Positions 35,101-43,169 are shown, counted from the first letter of the stretch. The stretch is 64,000 nucleotides of DNA from Streptomyces sp. SKN60 (GCF_026236535.1 NZ_JAHTMW010000029.1:28669-92668), one strand, 5' to 3'. Notes: a model not told the origin generated them from the sequence alone. Numbers and translations are program-made.

Positions 35101-35975
35101 GGGTGGAGGTCACCCTGGTGAACGAACTGGACGGGCCGCCGCCCGCCAGCCCGCTGGACCCGCGGCTGATGAACGAGGCCGACCCGGGAGCCCGTACGGT
35201 CTCCGGCCGGGTCTCGCTGCACCCCACCCTGCTCGACTTCGACGTGCGGACGGACGACGGCGCGCACGTCGGCCGCAACTCCGACTCGACGGTGAAGCCG
35301 GGATCCTCGCGGACCTACCGCTGGTTCGCCGGCGAGCCGGGCGTGGTGCTGCTGCGCTCGCACGCGGACGTGATCTCGCATCCGCGGCGCGGCCTGGTGG
35401 GCGTGCTCGTCGTGGAGGAGGCCGACGCCACGCCGTACGACCCGGACACCGGCCGGGAGCGGTGGACCGGCGAGCGGGCCGTGGTCCGCCGGCCGCACGC
35501 CGAACCCGTACGGGAACTGGTCCTGGTCACGCAGGACGGGCTGCGGCTCTACCACGACGGCGACCTCACCCAGCCGGTCACGGACCTGTTCTCGGACAGC
35601 CCGGACGACGCCGGCCAGAAGGCGTACAACTACCGCACCGCGGCCCTGCACCCGCTCGACCCGGTGCTGTCCGACCCGGAGCCGCCGACCCCACTGCTGA
35701 CCGTTCGCCCCGGCGACCAGGTGGCCGTCCACCTGGCGATCGGCTCGCACCGGATGCGCAACCAGGGCTTCACGGTGCACGGGCAGGTGTGGGACGCCTC
35801 GGAGACCGGCCTCGGCTGGTACGTGTCGACGATCGGCGCGCTGGCCTCCGGAAGCACCCGGACGGTGCGCTTCCGGGCGCAGCATCCGGGCGACCATCTG
35901 TACCGCACCAGCAACATGCACTGGGGTGTCAGCGAGGGCTGGTGGGGACTGATCCGCGTAGAGGAGGGCCCATGA
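32109..35975 (+). CDS. Giant six-cupredoxin multicopper oxidase
   Basis: 1,288 residues with no signal peptide. Three repeated two-domain units (about 20-460, 550-880 and 950-1288) suggest six cupredoxin folds. Copper ligands lie in the second fold, His379-x2-His382-x-His384 (HVFHTHLHQW) and His432-Cys433-His434...His438...Met443 (type 1 and type 3 sites), and in the third fold, His574-x-His576 (WHDHNAHF) and His707-x-His709 (FHDHLL). Folds 4-6 have lost most ligands. A His/Gly-rich loop sits near residues 238-258. Size recalls the manganese oxidase MnxG. It follows the fusion gene by 44 nt; its substrate is unknown. Confidence 0.85.
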   Translation: MTISTGSTSQGATERHPDGRPVRTYDVVALNVPIAYNAFGDHDRNGALYTLASDAPELRELAASWPQPFPSYLEHPELVPGPHPLARPLVLRVRRGERLRVRLTNELSRRVGITLQGVRYDVRTTDGLAAGANPDTSVAPGDTRVYEWLCEHEGVFHFGDMSDARGEGSQSHGMVGAVVVEAPEATWTDPETGGPLATGLYADVHLPDRSFREFVVFMMEYPSNDNPVTPPPMPGHGGGHGGHDGGSGEGGHEGHALAAEVGAGADASAPGFENGIYRPSATGAPALRPGTSDTIDDLTPLNNAMLPVNHRIEPMEWRMYRYHRLLEQGKIDPVRDAMIGEEMHHSSWLFGDPATPVLRGYSGDPTVIRLVHGGMRDTHVFHTHLHQWRVRAEDENAPIVDSVSIGPQEAMTLELIGGLGSKQGAVGDSIWHCHMYVHFHMGMWGLFRIFDTLQDGTGHYPDGRPVQALVPLPHRAAPPEPTPERPGFPGFITQSATFPQKNPRPPRTPLQPPGMGREPTPLELAAFVDDPQPGEAFTKIGPGDAPVRRFHLVVTNGTLYYHGDPTDEHATTWHDHNAHFYVLAEEIEEAGGLEEFKRQLAAGERTLEPLVIRANKGEVLELTLTNALPPGPQKESAFDAPLPFQPELGLHTHLVKYDPLVSDGSAVGWNYLSATTTADQGEEAFGQYNSWTYRWYVDEEFGTVLFHDHLLANYRQRHGLFGALMAEPEGATWVSPEDHGKELRRGTQAVVKLADGTSHRELVLAIGDFVPMVRHGHGDHGGPINPPPAPGAPDDQGVMGVNYRSEPLSERGGDPAHWFSSAEHGDPGTPLLRGYPGEDLRVHVVQGSHDLQHSFTISGARWREWAGREDTAWRNQQTFGISNVAQMRLAPTLSAGDHLWSFSAGNDLWLGCWGLLRLHERPQADLPPLLSPGHPAPVPAPVPLPPRRRVRRHTVRARSQVIEYSPLRTDPYGLVFSAEGDGGPEEGPLVLRCRAGEWVEVTLVNELDGPPPASPLDPRLMNEADPGARTVSGRVSLHPTLLDFDVRTDDGAHVGRNSDSTVKPGSSRTYRWFAGEPGVVLLRSHADVISHPRRGLVGVLVVEEADATPYDPDTGRERWTGERAVVRRPHAEPVRELVLVTQDGLRLYHDGDLTQPVTDLFSDSPDDAGQKAYNYRTAALHPLDPVLSDPEPPTPLLTVRPGDQVAVHLAIGSHRMRNQGFTVHGQVWDASETGLGWYVSTIGALASGSTRTVRFRAQHPGDHLYRTSNMHWGVSEGWWGLIRVEEGP

Positions 35976-36706
35976 CATCCACGCCCGACGTCGTACCCGA
36001 AACGACGACCACCGACCCGCGGCTGCCCGCCGCGCCCGACACCATCGCCGTCTACACCGACCTCAACTGCTCCTTCGCCCATGTCGCCGTGCACCGGCTG
36101 CACGAGACGCGGCGGCGGCTCGGCCTGGAGGGCAGGGTCTGGTTCGACTTCCGGGCCTTCCCGCTGGAGCTGTTCAACCGCGAGGTCAACGCCCGCCCGG
36201 GCGTCGACTCGGAGATCTCCGTCCTCGGCTCCCTGGAGCCCGAGGCCGGCTGGCAGCTCTGGCAGGGCCCGGACTGGACCTACCCGGTGACCACCCTGCC
36301 CGCCCTGGAGGCCGTCCACGCGGCCAAGTCCCAGAGCTGGCACGCCAGCGAACAGCTCGACCGCGCCCTGCGCCGCGCCTTCTGGGCGCAGGGCCGCTGC
36401 ATCTCGCAGCGCCATGTGATCCTGGAGGTCGCGGAGGAGACCGGCGCGGTGGACGTCCCCCTCCTCGCCGCCGCCCTCGACAGCGGCACGGCCCGCCCGG
36501 CGATCATGGCCCAGTACGACTCGGCCCGCGACGGCCGCGTCAACTGCAGCCCGCACGTCTTCCTCCACGACGGCACGGACGCGGCCAACCCGGGCATCCG
36601 GGCCCGCTGGATCAACGGCGGCTTCGGCTCGGGCTACCCGTACATCGACGAGGACCGCCCGGAGATCTACGAGAAGCTGCTGCGCCAGGCGGCGGAGTTG
36701 CTGTAG
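35972..36706 (+). CDS. DsbA/FrnE-like thioredoxin-fold protein with incomplete active site
   Basis: A 244-residue cytoplasmic thioredoxin-fold protein of the DsbA/FrnE/2-hydroxychromene-2-carboxylate isomerase superfamily. VYTDLNCSFAH places the active-site position at Cys33-Ser-Phe-Ala36: the second cysteine of CxxC is missing, so disulfide exchange would be one-cysteine only. The later part has FDFRAFPLEL and PHVFLHDG, the cis-proline loop. The ATGA overlap with the oxidase gene shows coupling. It may be a glutathione- or thiol-dependent isomerase or a copper/iron chaperone; unproven. Confidence 0.8.
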   Translation: MTSTPDVVPETTTTDPRLPAAPDTIAVYTDLNCSFAHVAVHRLHETRRRLGLEGRVWFDFRAFPLELFNREVNARPGVDSEISVLGSLEPEAGWQLWQGPDWTYPVTTLPALEAVHAAKSQSWHASEQLDRALRRAFWAQGRCISQRHVILEVAEETGAVDVPLLAAALDSGTARPAIMAQYDSARDGRVNCSPHVFLHDGTDAANPGIRARWINGGFGSGYPYIDEDRPEIYEKLLRQAAELL

Positions 36707-36714
36707 ACGGGGCG

Positions 36715-36740
36715 GGGGAACGATCGCGGGGAACGATCGC
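36715..36740. repeat. Perfect 13-nt tandem repeat, two copies
   Basis: The unit ggggaacgatcgc occurs twice back to back directly ahead of the terminator hairpin of the Roh-like operon. Confidence 0.8.
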
Positions 36741-36782
36741 GGGGCCGTACGGCAGGACTGCCCATCCTGCCGTACGGCCCCG
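36740..36782. terminator. Bidirectional terminator between the Roh-like operon and the M4 protease gene
   Basis: An 18-bp perfect stem (arms 36740-36757 and 36765-36782) with a 7-nt loop, followed by ttt on the plus strand. It serves both convergent genes. Confidence 0.88.
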
Positions 36783-36800
36783 TTTCATGGGCGATCGGTG

Positions 36801-38378
36801 TTACTTGACGTTGACCGCGTTCCAGGCGGAGGCGACCGCGGTGTACTCCGCGCTGCCGGCGCCGTAGAGGTCCGTGGCGGCGGACAGGGTGGCGGCGCGG
36901 GCGCCGGCGTAGTCCGTGGAGGAGGTCATGTAGGTGGTCAGGGCCTTGTACCAGATCTTGTAGGCCTTCTGGCGGCCGATGCCCGTGACGGTGGAGCCGT
37001 CGTAGGTCGGGGAGTTGTAGCTGACGCCGTTGAGGGTCTTGGCACCGCTGCCCTCGGACAGCAGGTAGAAGAAGTGGTTGGCCGGGCCCGAGGAGTAGTG
37101 GACGTCGAGACGGCCGACGCCGCTGGACCAGTAGTCGGCGGAGTTGCCGTCCTTGCTGGGCTTGTCCATGTAGCGCAGCGGGGTGCCGTTGCCGCGGATG
37201 TCGATCTTCTCGCCGATGAGGTAGTCACCGGTGTCCGAGGCGTTGTTGGCGTAGAACTCGACCGAGGTGCCGAAGATGTCGGACGTGGCCTCGTTCAGGC
37301 CGCCGGACTCGCGGCGGTAGTTGAGACCGGCCGTGGAGGCGGTCAGGCCGTGGGACATCTCGTGGCCGGCGACGTCGAGCGAGGTCAGCGGCTTGGTGTT
37401 GTTGGTGCCGTCGCCGTAGGTCATGCAGAAGCACTGGTCGGACCAGAAGGCGTTGACGTACGCGTTGCCGTAGTGGACACGGCTGTAGGCGGCGACGCCG
37501 TCGCCACGGATGCCGTTGCGGCCGAGCTCGTTCTTGTAGAAGTCCCAGGTGACGGCCGCGCCGTAGTGGGCGTCGGCGGCCGCGGTCTCCGGGTTGCTGG
37601 CGCTGCCGTTGCCCCAGGTGTCGGTGCTGTTGGTGAACAGCGTGCCGGTGCCGGACGTGCCGCCGTTGAGGTTGTACGTCTTGTGGCCGCCGCGGGTGGC
37701 GTCGGTCAGGGTGTAGCCGGCGGAGGTGCCGAGGGTGACCTGGCCGCTGTACTGGGTGTTGCCGACGCCGGTCTCGATGGCCTCGTAGGAGTAGAGCTCC
37801 TTGCCGGAGGTGGCGTCCGTGATGACGTGGCGCTCGCTCGGGGTGCCATCGGCTTGCGTGCCGTGGACCACGGTCTCCCACGCGAGGGCGGGCTTGCCGT
37901 CGGCCGCCCAGATCACCTTGCGGGCGTCGGCGGCGGCAGCGGCGGCCGGGGCGACGGCAGCCTTCGTGGTGGCCACGGATATGCGGGCGTTGGTGCCCTT
38001 GGTGGTGGAACGGGCGCCGTTCTTCTTCTGGTGCACGACCAGGTCGCCGCCGAGCACCGGCAGGCCCTGGTAGGTGCGCTCGAAGCGGGTGTGGACGGTG
38101 CCGTCCGCGTCCTTGACGACGTCGCGGGCGACCAGCTTCTCCTGGTCGGACAGGCCGATCGCCTTCGCGGTGGCGGCGGCTCCGCCCTGGGCCTCCTGGA
38201 TGGCGGCGGCGCGCTGCGCACCGCTGAGCACGAGCGCGGTCGCGCCGGCCTCGCGCTGGGCGTCGGCGCTGGCGGATCCGGTCTGGACTCCGACGACGAC
38301 CATGGCGGCGGATGCGATGAGGGCGGCGGCTCGGGCGGTGGTACGAGAGGTACGGCGCGAGGACTGCTGGCGGGTCAC
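36801..38378 (-). CDS. Secreted M4-family neutral metalloprotease
   Basis: A 525-residue thermolysin-type prepro-protease. A signal peptide spans about residues 1-39 (basic RRTSRTTAR, hydrophobic AALIASAAMVVVGV, ending SASADA), then an FTP-type propeptide, then the catalytic domain. Zinc ligands are His339 and His343 (HEMSH), with catalytic Glu340, and Glu363 in GGLNEATSD. The C-terminal histidine proton donor lies in LDVHYSSGPANHFFY. GTG at 38378 follows a strong GAAGGAG. It is monocistronic, with a shared terminator. Confidence 0.95.
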   Translation of the reverse strand: MTRQQSSRRTSRTTARAAALIASAAMVVVGVQTGSASADAQREAGATALVLSGAQRAAAIQEAQGGAAATAKAIGLSDQEKLVARDVVKDADGTVHTRFERTYQGLPVLGGDLVVHQKKNGARSTTKGTNARISVATTKAAVAPAAAAAADARKVIWAADGKPALAWETVVHGTQADGTPSERHVITDATSGKELYSYEAIETGVGNTQYSGQVTLGTSAGYTLTDATRGGHKTYNLNGGTSGTGTLFTNSTDTWGNGSASNPETAAADAHYGAAVTWDFYKNELGRNGIRGDGVAAYSRVHYGNAYVNAFWSDQCFCMTYGDGTNNTKPLTSLDVAGHEMSHGLTASTAGLNYRRESGGLNEATSDIFGTSVEFYANNASDTGDYLIGEKIDIRGNGTPLRYMDKPSKDGNSADYWSSGVGRLDVHYSSGPANHFFYLLSEGSGAKTLNGVSYNSPTYDGSTVTGIGRQKAYKIWYKALTTYMTSSTDYAGARAATLSAATDLYGAGSAEYTAVASAWNAVNVK

Positions 38379-38634
38379 GCGGGCTCCTTCGCTGATGAAG
38401 CGTGGGGGTTTCATGTGGGGGGTGGTGCGGGTGCGAGCGTGCCAGCGAGCAGGCCTGATTGACAGGTATGCAACAAGGATTTGACCAACCGTTGTCCGAA
38501 GGGCGGCCAACTCCGTCCGCTATACGGCGAGCTGACCGCTCCAAGGGTCAATGAGGGTGGAGATAGGGGTGGCCGAGGGGCGCCGGAGGGAGTCTGAGCG
38601 GCGTCGGAGGGACGTCGGAGGGGCGGCCGGGAGG

Positions 38635-39333
38635 TTACGGAACGATGAGCTCCGCCGTCGCCGACAGACGGTGCACCGACGGAGGTTCGGCGAGCGCGGC
38701 AGAGGCGCGCAGCGCCAGGGCGGCGTCGTGGGACGGGCCGCAGGGCAGGTCGTACAGGCTCCAGCCGGCCGGCGCGGTCGCCGCCGTGCTCAGGTCGTCC
38801 AGGTGCGCTGCCCGGCCGAGGCCGGTGCCGAGCCCCTTCAGATACGCCTCCTTGCGCGCCCAGATCCGCCCGAAGGCGGCGGCATCGCCGTCCGGTCCGA
38901 CCTCGGCCCGCTCGGCCGGGTGCAGAACGGCGACCAGTTCCCGTACGGCCGCGGGCTCGGGGCGCCGTTCGACGTCCGCGCCGACCGGGACCGGCGCGGT
39001 GGCGATCAGCACGCGGCCGCGCGTGTGCGAGAGGGAGAAGTGCAGCGGGGGCCCGGGCAGCGCGAGGGCGGGCCGGCCGTGGGGGGCGTCGCAGCACGGG
39101 CAGGGTTCGCGCGTGAACTCCAGGTCCGCCGGCCGCTCGCCGAGCAGACCGGCGAGTACGGTGCGCAGCGCGACGTGCGCGGCGACGTAGAGGACGCGGT
39201 CGGCGGGCCGCCGGAATGCCGCCGCCCGCCGGCGCTCCCGCTCGTCGAGGACGCCCTGGTCGAGGAAGGGCGGGGCGAGGGACGGCGCTTCTGCGGTTTC
39301 GTTCAGTTCCAGCAGCCAGGCATCGGCGCGCAT
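38635..39333 (-). CDS. Sfp-type 4'-phosphopantetheinyl transferase
   Basis: Moves the phosphopantetheine arm of CoA to carrier proteins of polyketide or nonribosomal peptide pathways. The 232 residues include LHFSLSHTRGRVLIA, the Mg-binding GADVERRPEP and the catalytic FGRIWARKEAYLKGLGTGL. A Cys/His patch CPCCDAPHGRP lies in the centre, as in many actinobacterial Sfp proteins. ATG at 39333 is chosen. It stands alone, with no carrier-protein genes nearby in the window, so it likely serves the cell generally. Confidence 0.9.
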   Translation of the reverse strand: MRADAWLLELNETAEAPSLAPPFLDQGVLDERERRRAAAFRRPADRVLYVAAHVALRTVLAGLLGERPADLEFTREPCPCCDAPHGRPALALPGPPLHFSLSHTRGRVLIATAPVPVGADVERRPEPAAVRELVAVLHPAERAEVGPDGDAAAFGRIWARKEAYLKGLGTGLGRAAHLDDLSTAATAPAGWSLYDLPCGPSHDAALALRASAALAEPPSVHRLSATAELIVP

Positions 39334-39476
39334 TGGTCGGTGGCCCCCCGTCGTTCCGGTCCGGCCCCGACCGTACACGTATGTGACGGTCGAACGGTCG
39401 AACTCGTCTTCCGGGGGCGGGTTCAGGCCGTGCGTGCCGTGCGGACGGGTCGGGGCCCGCGGGCCGGGCGGACGGG

Positions 39477-40535
39477 TCAGGCCGTGCGCTTGTGCGGCGT
39501 CGCCTTCTTCGCGGTCGACTTCTTCGCCGTCGCCTTCTTGGTGGGCGTGGGCTGCTTCTTCGCCGTTGTCTTCTTGGCGGGCGTCGGCTGCTTCGTGGCC
39601 GGCTGCTTCTTCTCCGCGGTCGACTTCCGGGCCGGTGCCGCCGCCGTCTTCTTCGCCGCGGTCTTCGCCGTCGACTTCTTCGCGCCCGTCTCCTTCGGCG
39701 TCGCCGCCGCCGTCCGCTTCCGCGGGCGCAGCTCCGTGACCGGCGCCGCCTCGCCCCGGGCCTCCTTCGCCGCCCGGACGCTGCTCTCCAGGGCCGCCAT
39801 CAGGTCGATGACCTGGCCGCCGCCGCCCGTCTCGGGCTCCGGCGGGGCGACGCCCGCGCCGCCCTCCGCCTTCGCGGCGATCATCTCCTCGACGGCCTCG
39901 CGGTAGTCGTCGTGCAGGGACGAGATGTCGACCTCGCCGAGGGTGGCCATCAGGGCGTCGGCCAGGTCGAGTTCGGCCTCCCGCACCGTCACCGGGGTCT
40001 CCGGCGCCACGCCCTCCGGGGCGCGGATCTCGTCCGGCCAGAGCAGCCCGTGCATGGCGATCACGTCGTCCACGACCCGCAGCATGCCGAGCCGCTCGCG
40101 CCCGCGCAGGGCGTACTTCGCGACCGCCACCTTGTCGCTGCGCTTCAGCGCCTCACGCAGCAGGGTGTACGGCTTGGCGGCCGGCACTCCGTTGGCGGAG
40201 AGGTAGTACGCGGCGTCCATCTGGAGCGGGTCGATCTCACCGGCCGGGACGAAGGCCACGATCTCGATCGTCTTCGCCGTCGGCAGCGGCAGCGCGGCCA
40301 GGTCCTCGTCGGTGATCGGGATCATGGTGCCGTCGGCGTCCTCGTACGCCTTGCCGATCTCCGCCTGGGTGACCTCGGCGCCGTCCAGCTCGCACACCTT
40401 CTTGTAGCGGATGCGGCCGCCGTCCTCGGTGTGCACCTGGCGGAAGGAGACGGACCGGCTCTCGGTGGCGTTGACCAGCTTGATCGGGATGCTGACCAGG
40501 CCGAAGGATATGGCTCCGTTCCAGATGGATCGCAC
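39477..40535 (-). CDS. ku: Ku homologue for non-homologous end joining
   Basis: Homodimeric ring protein that binds DNA double-strand ends and recruits LigD. The 352 residues start with the conserved MRSIWNGAISFGLVSIPIKL and have the core up to about 255. The C-terminal 100 residues are a lysine/alanine/threonine/proline tail of repeated AKK-type units (KKSTAKTAAKKTA), a DNA-binding extension typical in actinobacteria. It diverges from ligD polymerase, with 104 nt between. Confidence 0.96.
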   Translation of the reverse strand: MRSIWNGAISFGLVSIPIKLVNATESRSVSFRQVHTEDGGRIRYKKVCELDGAEVTQAEIGKAYEDADGTMIPITDEDLAALPLPTAKTIEIVAFVPAGEIDPLQMDAAYYLSANGVPAAKPYTLLREALKRSDKVAVAKYALRGRERLGMLRVVDDVIAMHGLLWPDEIRAPEGVAPETPVTVREAELDLADALMATLGEVDISSLHDDYREAVEEMIAAKAEGGAGVAPPEPETGGGGQVIDLMAALESSVRAAKEARGEAAPVTELRPRKRTAAATPKETGAKKSTAKTAAKKTAAAPARKSTAEKKQPATKQPTPAKKTTAKKQPTPTKKATAKKSTAKKATPHKRTA

Positions 40536-40559
40536 GCGTCATCCCCTTCGCTGTGGAAC

Positions 40560-40613
40560 TTCGTCCTGGCATGTCGTCCTGGCATGCCGCCCTGGCATTT
40601 CGTCCTGATACGT
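40560..40613. repeat. Tandem repeat in the ku-ligD divergent promoter gap
   Basis: Four head-to-tail units of about 13 nt (tcgtcctggcatg) with increasing mismatch, inside the 104-nt gap. It sits where promoter elements of both genes should be. Confidence 0.75.
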
Positions 40614-40639
40614 ACCGGTATCCGTGGGATTCTCATCGT

Positions 40640-41533
40640 ATGACGCCCATCACAGAGGTGGAGGGGCGCCGGCTGGCGCTCAGCAACCTGGACAAGGTCC
40701 TCCACCCCGCCACCGGCACCACCAAGGGCGAGCTGCTGCACTACTACGCCACCGTCGGGCCCGCGATCCTGCCCCATCTGCGGGACCGGCCGGTCTCCTT
40801 CCTGCGCTACCCGGACGGCCCGGACGGGCAGCTCTTCTTCACCAAGAACCCGCCGCCCGGCACGCCCGCCTGGGTGAAGACCACGCCGGTGCCGCGTTCC
40901 GACGCCCCGCGCGCCCGCCAGGTCATGGTCCAGGACCTGGCCTCGCTGATGTGGGCGGCGAACCTGGTCGTCGAGTTCCACACTCCGCAGTGGCGGGCCG
41001 GCGCGCCGGCCGTGGCCGACCGGCTGGTCCTCGACCTCGACCCGGGGCCGCCCGCGACCGTCGTCGAGTGCTGCCGGGTCGCCCTCCACCTGCGGGAACG
41101 GCTCGCGGCGGACGGCCTCACGGCGTACGCGAAGACCTCCGGCTCCAAGGGGCTCCACCTGCTGGTCCCGGTCACGCCGACGCCGTCGGACGCGGTCTCC
41201 GCGTACGCGCGCCGGCTCGCCGTCGCCGCCGAGGCGGAGCTGCCGCGGCTTGTGGTGCACCGGATGGCGAAGGCCCTGCGGCCCGGGAAGGTCTTCGTCG
41301 ACCACAGCCAGAACGCCGCCGCGAAGACCACCGCGACCCCCTACACCCTGCGGGCCCGCCCGCAGCCGTCCGTCTCCGCCCCCGTGACCTGGGACGAGGT
41401 CGCCGACACCGCCGAGAGCGGTGCGCCGGAGCGGCTGGTCCTGCTGCTGGACGCGATCGGGCCGCGCCTGGAGACGTACGGCGAGCTGCTCGCCCCGCTC
41501 TTCGACCCGTCGGCCGCGGGGCCGGTGCCGTGA
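40640..41533 (+). CDS. ligD: LigD polymerase/primase domain protein
   Basis: A 297-residue stand-alone polymerase domain of the LigD family (archaeo-eukaryotic primase fold), filling gaps with NTPs at broken ends during NHEJ. Catalytic acidic pair lies in LVLDLDPGPP, and the nucleotide-binding SGSKGLHLLVPV follows. YAKTSGSKG is typical. ATG at 40640 (MTPITEVEG); there is no nuclease or ligase domain in this gene. Mycobacterial LigD has all three in one protein; here the ligase is a separate, coupled gene. Confidence 0.92.
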   Translation: MTPITEVEGRRLALSNLDKVLHPATGTTKGELLHYYATVGPAILPHLRDRPVSFLRYPDGPDGQLFFTKNPPPGTPAWVKTTPVPRSDAPRARQVMVQDLASLMWAANLVVEFHTPQWRAGAPAVADRLVLDLDPGPPATVVECCRVALHLRERLAADGLTAYAKTSGSKGLHLLVPVTPTPSDAVSAYARRLAVAAEAELPRLVVHRMAKALRPGKVFVDHSQNAAAKTTATPYTLRARPQPSVSAPVTWDEVADTAESGAPERLVLLLDAIGPRLETYGELLAPLFDPSAAGPVP

Positions 41534-42801
41534 GCGGCGGGGCGGGGTGGGGTTGGGGTGCGGGCCCTCATCCGTATCCGGAACGTGATCCGGGCCGGGC
41601 CACCGGCTCCGGCCCGGCGGCCGCTGGCTCCACCACGGACCCCGACCCCGACCCTGGCCCCGGCCCCGGCCCCGGCCCTGACGTCGTCCTCCGGCCGCCC
41701 GTCGATGTCATGCGGCCGCGCGCCGCCGACGTGCTGCCCCGGCAGGGCGAGGTTCCGGGCGGGTACCAGTACTCCCTCAAGCTGGACGGTTTCCGGGCCC
41801 TCGCGTTCGTGCTCGACGGCGGGCAGGTGTTCCTGCAGTCCCGGGCCCGGCGCGACCTGGCGCCGGAGTTCCCCGGGATCGCCGCCTATCTGGGCGAGCG
41901 GCTGCCGCCCGGGATCGTCCTGGACGGCGAGCTGTGCGCGTACCGCGACGGGCGGCTGAGCTTCACCGACCTGCTGCGCTCGCACCGGGACCGCGAGCGG
42001 GCCGGCGTCCCCGTCTCGTACATCGCCTTCGACCTGCTCGCCCTCCCCGGCCACGACCTGCGCGCCCGGCCGCTGCGCGAACGCTGGGAACTGCTCGGCG
42101 CCGCGCTCGCCGACACCGGGCCGCCGCTCCAGCGGGTGCTCGCCACCGAGGACGAGGCGACCGCCCGCGACTGGTTCGACGCGCTGCGCGCGGCCGGGGT
42201 CGAGGGGGTGGTGGCGAAGGCCTGGAACTCGGCGTACCGGCCGGGCGGCACCTGGGCCTGGCGCAAGGTCCGGCACTCGGACACCGTCGACGCCCGGCTC
42301 GTCGGGCTCTTCGGGCCGCCCGGCCGGCCGCACGCGCTGCTGGTCCGGCTGCCCGACGGGCGCGAGCTGCGGACGGCGCCGCGCCTCACCGGGCAGCAGG
42401 CGCACGAGGTCGCCGGGCCGGCGGCGGAAGCCGGGGTCGCCGCCGAGCCGGTTGAGCATCCCGAGCACGGGCCGGTACGGCCCCTGATCGCGCCCGTGAC
42501 GGTCGAACTGCGCGTCATCGCCGGCCGCCAGGACACCGCCCGCTTCATCCGCGTACGGGAGACGGAACCCTGGCCCGACCCCGACCCCCTGGACCCGGAC
42601 GCCGGCTCCGACTCGGGTCCCCCGGATCCCAACCCGGACCCGCCCCGCGACCCCGCCGCGGATCCCGATCCCGAAGCCGCCCCCGGCCTCGACCCGGACC
42701 AGCACCCGGATCCCGACCCCAACCCAAACACAGCCCCGGACACCGACCCTGACCCGGGCCGCCGGAAGGCCGGCCCCGACCCCGCCCCCCACACCCCCTG
42801 A
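41530..42801 (+). CDS. ATP-dependent DNA ligase (NHEJ)
   Basis: 423 residues; adenylating Lys84 sits in YSLKLDGFRAL, followed by LDGELCAYRDG (Mg-binding Glu), VEGVVAKAW and WAWRKVRHSDTVDARLVG, then the OB fold. GTG at 41530 overlaps the polymerase stop as GTGA, so the two are coupled. The first 50 residues (Pro/Asp/Gly repeats) and the last 75 (PDP-type repeats with many Asp and Pro) look disordered and are unusual for this ligase family. The much longer frame upstream is a shadow. Confidence 0.88.
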   Translation: MSGGAGWGWGAGPHPYPERDPGRATGSGPAAAGSTTDPDPDPGPGPGPGPDVVLRPPVDVMRPRAADVLPRQGEVPGGYQYSLKLDGFRALAFVLDGGQVFLQSRARRDLAPEFPGIAAYLGERLPPGIVLDGELCAYRDGRLSFTDLLRSHRDRERAGVPVSYIAFDLLALPGHDLRARPLRERWELLGAALADTGPPLQRVLATEDEATARDWFDALRAAGVEGVVAKAWNSAYRPGGTWAWRKVRHSDTVDARLVGLFGPPGRPHALLVRLPDGRELRTAPRLTGQQAHEVAGPAAEAGVAAEPVEHPEHGPVRPLIAPVTVELRVIAGRQDTARFIRVRETEPWPDPDPLDPDAGSDSGPPDPNPDPPRDPAADPDPEAAPGLDPDQHPDPDPNPNTAPDTDPDPGRRKAGPDPAPHTP

Positions 42802-43169
42802 CCCGACCACCCCTCCCCGGCCACCGAAACCGCGCCCCCTGGCCGGAACCCGGCGGCCGCTCTGCTCCGTTCCGTTCAGGACAAAGTCCCCGGACGGGGG
42901 TCGCGGGGCACCCGGGGCGCACTCCGGCGCACAAGTGCGCATGTCCAGCGGGCGCGGGGCGGGCCGGGAGGCCGGGGAAGGGGGCGCGCGGGGGCTCCGG
43001 AACGGCCGGGCGGGGGTCCGCCGGGGCTCCCGGCGGACCTGCGGATGGCGCAAAGCGAGCGGCCGCACCGGGCTCGCGGGACCGCGTCCGGCCGGTGGGG
43101 CCTTGCGGGGGGTGCGTTGGTGCACACTTGCTGCCTGGTACAGCGCTCACGGGGAAGGCGGCGGCCTGC
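42802..43169. other. Gap before the HEAT-repeat gene
   Basis: 368 nt, very GC-rich, without a supportable gene. An inverted repeat GCGCAC-aa-GTGCGC at 42927-42940 could be an operator. A weak promoter candidate (TTGGTG near 43115) lies near the downstream gene. Nothing else stood out. Confidence 0.4.

Noticed and set aside
32100..35978. 1,292-codon minus-strand frame
   Set aside because: Antisense of the multicopper oxidase gene, whose copper motifs are intact.
38635..39333. Phosphopantetheinyl transferase as part of a polyketide or peptide cluster
   Set aside because: No carrier-protein, ketosynthase or adenylation gene is present in the window.
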